Source of the DNA: a virus
Virus record (IMG/VR): IMGVR_UViG_3300028082_000009
Location: 1 to 21,094 of that record
Length of the DNA: 21,094 nt
Direction: 5' to 3' (one strand)
The notes under the pieces were generated by a model. It did not search any database. It was not told the origin of the DNA and was given only the letters and a program-made list of their open reading frames with translations. Shown here piece after piece: positions 14,500 through 21,094 of this stretch. The number at the start of each line of letters is the position of its first letter. Within the stretch, counting starts at the first letter, position 1. A program made the translations under genes and the position numbers.

Positions 14500-15150
14500 T
14501 TAGGCGCTACCGCTCGGCGATGATGTTGAGGCAGTAGTGTCGACTGTATTCCCGTCGATGGCCATGGCGTTAGCGACAACAGAAATACTATCCCCGGCAG
14601 AAGTCCCGGTAACGCTGGTCACTGACGATATCCGGTAATCTGCTTTCAGCGATGATTTAACGTATTGCGCGCCCAATAAATCCGCCGCAGGCCCGGTCAC
14701 TTTGCCCAGCAACTCATGCAACCGGCATCCATATTTAGGGTGCCGGATAAGCTGCCCTTTGGGCGTGTCCAGTCTCTTACCCAATTGCTCGGATAAATTA
14801 TCTATACCGCTGACCGTCATGATATCGCCGGTGTCATCCACCGCCAGGCGTCGGTTAACAAGGGCCACGTCGCGTTCAAATACCTGTCCCGTTTCCTGCG
14901 TTGTCGAAGTAACGCCGGCAGCCGCGGGGACGCGGATAAGCGACCCGGTCAGGAGTACAGAGCTGGATACCAGGTTGACGTCATCCGTGAGATACGGATC
15001 GCTCAGATTGTTCATCCAGATCAGCTCGATCCAACGATTAGCGTCTCCGAGTTCGCGGTATGCCACCATCTGCAACGTATCGCTATGGTGTGTTTTTGCC
15101 AAGCGATAACTTGGCATTGCCTTTTCGAAATCTGTCAAATATTCAGACAT
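14500..15150 (-). CDS. LysM-like plus gp25-like baseplate fusion protein
   Basis: A 216-residue protein made of two parts usually encoded separately. Residues ~14-76 (SYRLAKTHHSDTLQMVAYR ... RWIELIWMNNLSDPYL ... GSLIRVP) have the LysM/tail protein X pattern (a D-TLQ-hydrophobic helix, then NN-L and a final IRVP strand). Residues ~105-200 carry the gp25/GPW signature (SEQLGKRLDTPKGQLIRHP and YGCRLHELLG). Thus a hub-linker LysM domain and the sheath-initiator/wedge gp25 are fused. The tail is Ser/Thr-rich. ATG 15150 overlaps the end of the next upstream gene by 8 nt; AGGGGA is ~10 nt away, rather distant. Confidence 0.85.
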   Translation of the reverse strand: MSEYLTDFEKAMPSYRLAKTHHSDTLQMVAYRELGDANRWIELIWMNNLSDPYLTDDVNLVSSSVLLTGSLIRVPAAAGVTSTTQETGQVFERDVALVNRRLAVDDTGDIMTVSGIDNLSEQLGKRLDTPKGQLIRHPKYGCRLHELLGKVTGPAADLLGAQYVKSSLKADYRISSVTSVTGTSAGDSISVVANAMAIDGNTVDTTASTSSPSGSA

Positions 15151-16327
15151 TTAAACTTATCCCCTGAGTTATGATTGACAGATTACGGCTTATTTCCGGG
15201 ATGCTAAGCGCGGCAAGCACAGGATCGTAACCAGCCAACGTGGACAGGCTTTCTGCTGCTGCGGATGTTATTGTCACAGGGGAGGCGGCTGCTTGGAGCA
15301 GGTCAAATACATTTGACCCGGCATAAATGCTCGCGGGCTCCCCGCCAGTCGTGGATGAGCAGTTTGACGCGCCAAAAACGTCGGAGTAATCCTCGTATGT
15401 TTCAGCAGCTTTTAGCGAGTTATTGAAAATGCAGTAAAGCTCGCAATAAGTGCTGGCAACCATCGAAAGCTGACTTTGTTCAAAGTCGCCGATCCCCGCC
15501 ACTGCGGCGAAGGTACGAAAAACATTCATGCCTGTGAGCGCGACATCTCCCGCGATGCCAATAAGCGTACCAGCCACGCTGCCTATAGCAGATTCACCTG
15601 TCGCAATAACGGACTGCACAGAGGAAAGCACGTCATAACTCATGTCGGCAAATTCAGAGACGGCGTCGGCAACGGGCGCCACTACCGACTCGACCTCATC
15701 CTCAGCCGTAGTAATGAGTCCATTAATGCTGTTCAGATAGCCATCCAGGGACGTGAGGGCATTATCCAACGCGGTTAAGCCGGTTGAGAAATCCCCGCTA
15801 AACGGTGAGTCAGCCGAAACAGCATCAGGGTCAGTATCGATAGCCTGCAAATTGATATTGTACTGATATAACAACGGCCGAGATTTGCTGCGGCGTAAAA
15901 TGAACTGCGAAGGCGATACACTGTAAATAAAATTATCCAGCGTATCGATGAACAGCAGTTTGATCGTGGCGGGGTCGATCCCTGCATCGATAGCTGACTG
16001 TCGCGCATCATGATAATCGTGCTGGATAAGCGTATTCAGGGATTCGAATGCGTCAGCGCCATCCTCTCCGCTCACTCCGCCTGCGCGCCACCCGGTTGTG
16101 CCGGCAATCGTAACGGTTGGCAGGCCCCCGCCAAAACTATCGACCCATCCTTGCACCTGGCGCCCAAGCGTCTGCGTCACGGCTACGCGAGAAGGTTCCG
16201 TCCGGGTCAAATCTTCGGGCCGGATTTTTAACGTAAGCAGTGAGCCCGATCCATCTTGGGTCTGAAGTAAAAACGATATTGGCCTGACGCCTGCGCGCTG
16301 ATCAGTTGGAGCTGGGTATGTAGTCAT
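15143..16327 (-). CDS. Baseplate protein with DNA-circularisation/hub-linker-like N-terminus
   Basis: A 394-residue protein. Residues ~15-165 (ISFLLQTQDGSGSLLTLKIRP, SRVAVTQTLGRQVQGWVDSF, TVTIAGTTGWRAG, ALN-type helix, LLYQYNINLQAI) have the beta-barrel pattern of tail proteins placed between tube and hub in Mu/PBSX-type tails (Mu N/XkdQ-neighbour proteins). The middle (~185-300) is a long helical, Ala/Ser/Asp-rich region with repeated small residues, and the C-terminus is unrecognised. It follows the spike by 15 nt and precedes the LysM-gp25 fusion, so it probably anchors tube to baseplate. The Shine-Dalgarno is weak (GGA ~13 nt away), suggesting coupling to spike translation. Confidence 0.68.
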   Translation of the reverse strand: MTTYPAPTDQRAGVRPISFLLQTQDGSGSLLTLKIRPEDLTRTEPSRVAVTQTLGRQVQGWVDSFGGGLPTVTIAGTTGWRAGGVSGEDGADAFESLNTLIQHDYHDARQSAIDAGIDPATIKLLFIDTLDNFIYSVSPSQFILRRSKSRPLLYQYNINLQAIDTDPDAVSADSPFSGDFSTGLTALDNALTSLDGYLNSINGLITTAEDEVESVVAPVADAVSEFADMSYDVLSSVQSVIATGESAIGSVAGTLIGIAGDVALTGMNVFRTFAAVAGIGDFEQSQLSMVASTYCELYCIFNNSLKAAETYEDYSDVFGASNCSSTTGGEPASIYAGSNVFDLLQAAASPVTITSAAAESLSTLAGYDPVLAALSIPEISRNLSIITQGISLNV

Positions 16328-16342
16328 TTTATGAGTTTTCCA

Positions 16343-17086
16343 TCACGCCGCTGCCGGCGGCCCAGATATGTCATCACCTTCTTTAACTTTGGTGTGGCCG
16401 TGGTTTACCTGGCTTATGCCTTCAGCTACCTGATCACCATCGCTATCGATTTCACCAGTGAAATGCGCTTTTGGCGTGTCGAACGTCATCTGATTAGTGG
16501 CTTTAAAATTGATATCTGGCGCGGTTATCGCCAGCGCATTTGTCAGCGTAACATCACCCGTACCGTTAGGGTTGAGATGGACGACCACGGCTTGCCCCCC
16601 CAGGCTAATTGTGACTGAGACAGCCTTATCGGTATTTCTATCGACAAGAAGTGTCCCGTCGACGTTTTTACCTGCAAATTGCGGCGCCGTAGTGTTTTCC
16701 CCGACTTGAACAAATGCGCCGCTGGGGTGAATAATGCCGAAATTGCCATCACCATCGGTATACGATATGACATCAGATTGGTGACGCTCGAATTTCAAAA
16801 GGGGGTCAGCGAATAGCATCTGATTGATTTGGGGGTACTGAAATCCCACGACCATCGGGGTACGGCCAACCATGTCGATCACGGCCAGAATATCCTGACC
16901 GGTCAACTGAGTAATATCCCATTTATTTTGTTTCGCGGGTACGGCGGGTAAATCGATTGATCCAGACCGCGTGCTGGCCGACTTTGATAATAACTGGACG
17001 CCAGATAATCGGCTGCCGTCGTCAACCATAACCATGTCGACAGATACGTCCTCGGGATGCGTTGCAACAACAATGCCTTTTCTCAT
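16343..17086 (-). CDS. Baseplate spike protein (gpV/gp45-like)
   Basis: A 247-residue spike. The N-terminal OB-like part (GIVVATHPEDVSVDMVMVDDG) leads to a central beta region and then a repetitive triple-beta-helix-like stretch (GDVTLTNALAITAPDINFKA). Near the C-terminus is NHGHTKV with His229-x-His231, the pair that coordinates an iron ion at the apex in P2 gpV/phi92-type spikes, followed by DDISGPPAA. ATG 17086 is chosen because it forms an ATGA overlap with the hub stop and has GGGA 7-8 nt upstream; the in-frame start at 17137 would add 17 residues inside the hub gene. The trimer punctures the outer membrane when the sheath contracts. Confidence 0.87.
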   Translation of the reverse strand: MRKGIVVATHPEDVSVDMVMVDDGSRLSGVQLLSKSASTRSGSIDLPAVPAKQNKWDITQLTGQDILAVIDMVGRTPMVVGFQYPQINQMLFADPLLKFERHQSDVISYTDGDGNFGIIHPSGAFVQVGENTTAPQFAGKNVDGTLLVDRNTDKAVSVTISLGGQAVVVHLNPNGTGDVTLTNALAITAPDINFKATNQMTFDTPKAHFTGEIDSDGDQVAEGISQVNHGHTKVKEGDDISGPPAAA

Positions 17087-18648
17087 GATATTTTCCCGAA
17101 CGGATTCCCGGTTTTTGTCGCTTGCTCTGCCAGCCACGGGCTATTAACGCCTGCGCCCATTTGAGATCGAGTTATGAACCCGGTCCCACGTTCAAACGTG
17201 ATGTTGGCGCGGTAACCCTGATACGGGGCATATTCATCGGTTATTTCCACTATATAAGCCTCGTATTCGATATTACCCATATCAAAACGGGCATAATCGC
17301 CGGCCTGCATATGCTCAGCGGTACCATTATTGGCAGCAGGTCGCATCAGACCCCCTTTGATATTTGCTGTCCCGCTTTCATAAACGACGTTGTCTTTGTT
17401 CATCGCTACCATGATGGCACGACGATTATCAAGCCAAGCGGTAAATTGCCCGCTACGGGCATTTTGCTCAGTAGCGTTAAGACCAGAGGTCATACTGGTT
17501 ACGCCGTCGTCCCCTTGCTGGGTTTCGCCGTACATGGCCCTGACGCCGTAATATTCCGAGGAAGAGTTGGCATATTCCGTTAAATTTACGGTTTGGTCGG
17601 ACGCGCTCAATGCGAACAGTTTTCGATAAACATCGTCTATCAGGTCAAACCGTTGGTTGTTGACCCAAAAAAAATTGGCGATATTCGCGTCCGATCGGGT
17701 TGCCGTAATGCTTTGGATATCCTCTTCGGCTATCGTTACATAAATCGGATCTGGTGCATCCGGTTGGATCTTGCGAGTAGTGGCATTCGCGGGCTTAGTG
17801 ATATAAAGCGCGGGTGTCGGGCGATAAACCACATAAACACCATCCTCCCGGTCTTGCGTGAAAATCTCATTCCATATGCCGATATCCCCATACAGCTTGA
17901 GCATGTCATAAATAGACCCTTGGGCATTCTGGTAGCTGTTATTGACCACGCCGTGAGATACAGTGGCGTCTATCTTCAGGCCGGTGGGCATCGGTGTCTG
18001 AGGGGGCATGAAGGCGGCAATATGGGGGTTGATGATTTTGTTGATCATGACGCTGACAAAATCAGCAGAACTCATCGTATTCTGCGCGGTAATGCCAAAC
18101 ATTTCCCACATGTTGAAATTTGTCAGCAACGGCGCGCCGCCGGCATAGGCGGGCAGAGACAATATCTGGTAGGTTTGCCAGATTTTACCGTAATCCTGTC
18201 CACTAATGACAACGGTACGCACGGGCCGGCTATCGTTACCCATGCTCTGTGACCGCGTAACCTCTGAAACAAATCCGCGCATTTTTATCGGGATGATTGC
18301 GGGTTGCGGCCCTACTCCGCCCCACATGCGGATTTCAATAACATCCATCGACTCGACGAGGCCATAAATTGTTTCTAACGCTGCGGCTGAGATGGTGGGG
18401 CCATTAGACGAAACCACTGATGACAGCGGCTTATCAGCGAACACGATGGAAAATGCGCCAGATGGCTCACGGACGGATTTTCTGGTAGTGACGTTTGATC
18501 CGTCGCCCAAATATGGCGTCAGGTCAATAAAAGCATCACGGCCGGCGTATCTTGCCGATACCGCGGCCTGTCCATCTACCGTCTTTCGACTGATGGTTTT
18601 GTACAGCCGAACCTGTAGCTGTGGGGATGCATCCTTATAGCTCGGCAT
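17083..18648 (-). CDS. Baseplate hub protein (gpD/gp44/gp27-like)
   Basis: A 521-residue protein after the tape measure and before the spike, where the hub gene lies in P2/Mu-like phages. The beta-rich N-terminus (LQVRLYKTISRKT..., LTPYLGDGSNVTTRKSV, FVSEVTRSQSM) and the conserved-looking VVISGQDYGKIWQ motif fit the T4 gp27-like hub fold; the middle has YDMLKLYGDIGIWNEIFTQD and YRPTPAL, and the end GYRANITFERGTGFITRS. As a trimer it would adapt the six-fold tube to the three-fold spike. ATG 18648 has GGGGGGA 5 nt upstream, 2 nt after the tape measure stop. Confidence 0.82.
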   Translation of the reverse strand: MPSYKDASPQLQVRLYKTISRKTVDGQAAVSARYAGRDAFIDLTPYLGDGSNVTTRKSVREPSGAFSIVFADKPLSSVVSSNGPTISAAALETIYGLVESMDVIEIRMWGGVGPQPAIIPIKMRGFVSEVTRSQSMGNDSRPVRTVVISGQDYGKIWQTYQILSLPAYAGGAPLLTNFNMWEMFGITAQNTMSSADFVSVMINKIINPHIAAFMPPQTPMPTGLKIDATVSHGVVNNSYQNAQGSIYDMLKLYGDIGIWNEIFTQDREDGVYVVYRPTPALYITKPANATTRKIQPDAPDPIYVTIAEEDIQSITATRSDANIANFFWVNNQRFDLIDDVYRKLFALSASDQTVNLTEYANSSSEYYGVRAMYGETQQGDDGVTSMTSGLNATEQNARSGQFTAWLDNRRAIMVAMNKDNVVYESGTANIKGGLMRPAANNGTAEHMQAGDYARFDMGNIEYEAYIVEITDEYAPYQGYRANITFERGTGFITRSQMGAGVNSPWLAEQATKTGNPFGKIS

Positions 18649-18650
18649 GA

Positions 18651-21094
18651 TTATCCCCCCACCCCAGACGGCGTTGGCGCGGAAAGTGTCGTTTTCAAAG
18701 TCTGCGTTGGGGCAATCGGTTTGCCCGACGCATCCAGGTGATGAATATTGACATCTACGGTGCCCTTCCCGCCGCTCTGATTATTTCCTGAGCCATTATT
18801 ATCGGCGGGGAGTTGTGCCGAATTCCGCTTGAGGGCTTCGTTATATTGCGCCGTGAAATATGCCTTGCTTCGGTGCCCCTGATTTTTACTTGTACCAGTA
18901 GGCAGCCCCTGCCAGATTGCGCCGAGTTTTGATAGAGCCTTATCGATATCACCATTTTCGATATCTTCCAGGGCCCCCGCTTCTTTGAGCAACTCAATCG
19001 CGGCCCGGTCTTGTGACTCAGGGCCAAAATTTTTCAGCCCAATTTTACGTTTTACTCTATCCCAGGTTTCAGGGACGAATTGATAACGACCAGCTGCCGC
19101 ACTAGGACCGTCAGCAGTACTTAAGCCCCGAATATTGGGATGGTCTTTAAAATCATCAAAATGCCCACCGCCGACTATCGAGTTATAATTGGCCCCCTCC
19201 GATGCGGAAATGGCCTCAAGGAACGATGCAACCTGAGCCTGTTTCTTCGGGTCTTTGATGTCACTGATACGTCCGACGGGGGTAACGCCAGGCCGCCAAT
19301 TAGCCGGGGCAGCTCCGGGGGTGCCACTGCCGGTATACATACTGTCGACTGCCGTATCTTCCTGCGCTGTATTAGCTGCCAACTCGTTATCTTGTAGACC
19401 GTTTAGCCGGTCGATCTCAGCCTGCGCAGCCTTCATTTCCTGCAATGCTTTTGCCTGGCGGGCTGTCACAGCCTTGAGCTGCTGGTCGCGAGGTAATTTT
19501 GCTTCATCTGCGGTAGGAATACCTGAGGTGTTAGCCCGAGCAACGTCTAGCCTATCGGTTTGCTCGTCAATCTGTGCTTTATACCGCTGCTTTATCGCGT
19601 CTCCCTTGCCGTTCCATTCAGCCCGGATAACCTGTTCCTCGATTTTTTGCGGGGTCATCCCATTTTTGCCAACGCCTGCAATTGACATGATGCCGTGACG
19701 CATTTCTGTAACGAGGGGGATCAGTTTGTCTGCGACTGCTGTTTTTATGTTTTCCAGAATATTTTTACTGTCGCGGATATCTGAACCCTGGGTTTTCTCC
19801 TGGTCGCGCGTAGAGATCAGCTCAGTGAGCATTTTCTTCTGCGCATCGACGTCATTACCCGCCATGACAGTGCGCAGCCGGTCAGACTCTGTAGATGTGA
19901 GGGCCTGATCACCGGTGCGGCCATATAGGCTCTGGGCCACGCCCTGTCGATCACTATTTGAGCCGGTATAGACCTTCGCCAGACTTTCGATTCCGGCAGA
20001 ATTCAGCGAGGACATATCCACCCCCGCGCTGGCTAGACCAGTCTGAATGTCACCCATTTTATTTGGGCTAACATCAAGCAAAGCCATCGCCTGATTGATA
20101 CCGATCCCCAGATGCTGTGAAGTGGCCATCGCCAGCAATTCAGGATTTTTATATTTGTCGCGTAGGGTCGATAGCGTTTCCTGAAGAAATGTTTTATTTC
20201 CTCTCGGGCCCTTAATGCCATATCGCGCAGCCGCGCTGCCTTTGCCAAACATCTGGTCATCGGTCGCAAACGCGCCACCCTCGCGCATGATGGCAGATTG
20301 AATCGGGTCTAGTCCCATCCGATTAGATACCATGGCAGTAAAGAACTGACTGGCCTCACCGTGGGCACCCCCATTCGTCAACGAGGAATTGATGCGGTTA
20401 AGCAGGCTACTGGTTCCGGCGGGGTCTAGGCCGGGCATTCCCGAGCCGACAAGGGCCGAATATTCACCGGTATAGCCCAGAACATTCGGTTTGCTCATGG
20501 AATAGCGGGTTTGAGTCACGGCAAAATTACCGATGGCCTCCATAACCTCGTCGGCTTTGGCGAACGCGCCTGACTTACCAATGGTTTCCCCAATCAGGAT
20601 CGCCATGCGACGTGTATCTTGGTCATTACCCGTGACGCGCGCACCGCGCAGCGAACCAAAAACGCTGGTTGATTGTTCTGGGTCTAATCCGAAGCCGCGG
20701 GCAAAACCAACACTGGTCGACAGTTCAGAGCCGAGCTGTTTGTATTGTTCATCCGATAAATTGGACAGTTTTGTAAATGCTTGGCCTAATTTCCCCGCCT
20801 CGTCAAACGTAACCCCAAGATTATTGGCATTGTCCTGTATTAGTGTTTTCAGTCCTTCAAACGAGACGTTTACATCACCCAAAGTCCGTTTTAAGCGATC
20901 ATAGGCGATATCGTTTTGCTCTGCCTGATCAATATGCTCTTTAACTGAGCTGACAATTTGCCCCACCCCGAGGGCAACCATACCGCCGACAAGCCCCATA
21001 AGGCCCGCGCCAAACCCGGCAGACATTCCGGTTCCGACGGCGTTAGCAGCGACGCCGCCCACCGGCCCGGCGGCCCGCAACCCTGATTGAAGGA
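18651..21094 (-). CDS. Tape measure protein with lambda R-like lysozyme domain, 5' end cut
   Basis: At least 813 residues; the frame is open to the window edge, so the N-terminus is missing and no start is assigned. Positions below count from a TTG at 21080. Residues ~1-45 are a Gly/Ala-rich hydrophobic stretch and 46-620 mostly helical, as in tape measures, with TMP-like EAGKLGQAFTKLSNLSDEQ. Residues ~617-752 match the lambda endolysin R family: AISASEGANYNSIVGG with Glu628 at the position of catalytic Glu19, AAAGRYQFVPETWDR, and IWQGLPTG. It would set tail length and, once ejected, cut peptidoglycan locally. A final Gly/Asn linker and VDVNIHHLDASGKPI close the protein. Confidence 0.93.
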   Translation of the reverse strand, partial: LQSGLRAAGPVGGVAANAVGTGMSAGFGAGLMGLVGGMVALGVGQIVSSVKEHIDQAEQNDIAYDRLKRTLGDVNVSFEGLKTLIQDNANNLGVTFDEAGKLGQAFTKLSNLSDEQYKQLGSELSTSVGFARGFGLDPEQSTSVFGSLRGARVTGNDQDTRRMAILIGETIGKSGAFAKADEVMEAIGNFAVTQTRYSMSKPNVLGYTGEYSALVGSGMPGLDPAGTSSLLNRINSSLTNGGAHGEASQFFTAMVSNRMGLDPIQSAIMREGGAFATDDQMFGKGSAAARYGIKGPRGNKTFLQETLSTLRDKYKNPELLAMATSQHLGIGINQAMALLDVSPNKMGDIQTGLASAGVDMSSLNSAGIESLAKVYTGSNSDRQGVAQSLYGRTGDQALTSTESDRLRTVMAGNDVDAQKKMLTELISTRDQEKTQGSDIRDSKNILENIKTAVADKLIPLVTEMRHGIMSIAGVGKNGMTPQKIEEQVIRAEWNGKGDAIKQRYKAQIDEQTDRLDVARANTSGIPTADEAKLPRDQQLKAVTARQAKALQEMKAAQAEIDRLNGLQDNELAANTAQEDTAVDSMYTGSGTPGAAPANWRPGVTPVGRISDIKDPKKQAQVASFLEAISASEGANYNSIVGGGHFDDFKDHPNIRGLSTADGPSAAAGRYQFVPETWDRVKRKIGLKNFGPESQDRAAIELLKEAGALEDIENGDIDKALSKLGAIWQGLPTGTSKNQGHRSKAYFTAQYNEALKRNSAQLPADNNGSGNNQSGGKGTVDVNIHHLDASGKPIAPTQTLKTTLSAPTPSGVGG

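Noticed and set aside
17087-17137. Longer spike N-terminus
   Set aside because: It would lie wholly inside the hub gene; ATG 17086 forms an ATGA overlap with a ribosome site.
17593-18252. 219-residue open frame on the plus strand
   Set aside because: Antisense shadow of the hub gene with no ribosome site or domain.
1-21094. CRISPR array, tRNA, rRNA or insertion sequence
   Set aside because: No regularly spaced short repeats, tRNA-like cloverleaf, rRNA or transposase-like reading frame was seen on either strand.

Overview
The window looks like part of a temperate contractile-tailed phage (myovirus) of a gammaproteobacterium, probably an enterobacterium. It carries a tyrosine integrase, a complete-looking baseplate and fibre run, and a lysis cassette. 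Host assignment is an inference from balanced base composition, Shine-Dalgarno use, the lambda R-type lysozyme domain and the Rz/Rz1 spanin pair. No bacterial housekeeping gene, tRNA, rRNA, CRISPR array or insertion sequence was seen.

The left end (1-2728) is on the plus strand. It holds a zinc-ribbon protein cut by the window edge, a PD-(D/E)XK-like nuclease coupled to it by an ATGA overlap, the integrase, and a small DksA/TraR-type zinc-finger protein. A 10-bp inverted repeat lies just before the integrase and a 14-bp inverted repeat just after it.

Everything from 2722 to 21094 is on the minus strand and reads right to left as a late region: tape measure (open at the window edge, with a lambda R-like transglycosylase domain near its C-terminus), baseplate hub, spike, a baseplate/hub-linker protein, a LysM-like plus gp25 fusion, baseplate J, a wedge or tail-protein-I-like protein, a small tail protein, a DUF4815-type structural protein, a tail fibre with three roughly 123-residue repeats, and a DUF4376-type fibre-associated protein. 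A strong intrinsic terminator follows. After it come an HNH-like protein and six tightly overlapping lysis genes: holin, signal-peptide transglycosylase endolysin, XhlA-like membrane protein, an unknown membrane-anchored protein, inner spanin and outer spanin.

The most unusual structure surrounds the HNH-like gene. Both it and the next gene (the holin) have their Shine-Dalgarno sequence inside the 3' arm of a perfect hairpin, each exactly 7 nt from the start codon, and the upstream hairpin is also a classical terminator. Lysis-gene expression therefore looks gated by read-through or antitermination plus translational coupling. A short motif, GTCGTGATG on the minus strand, also recurs at the ends of several late genes.
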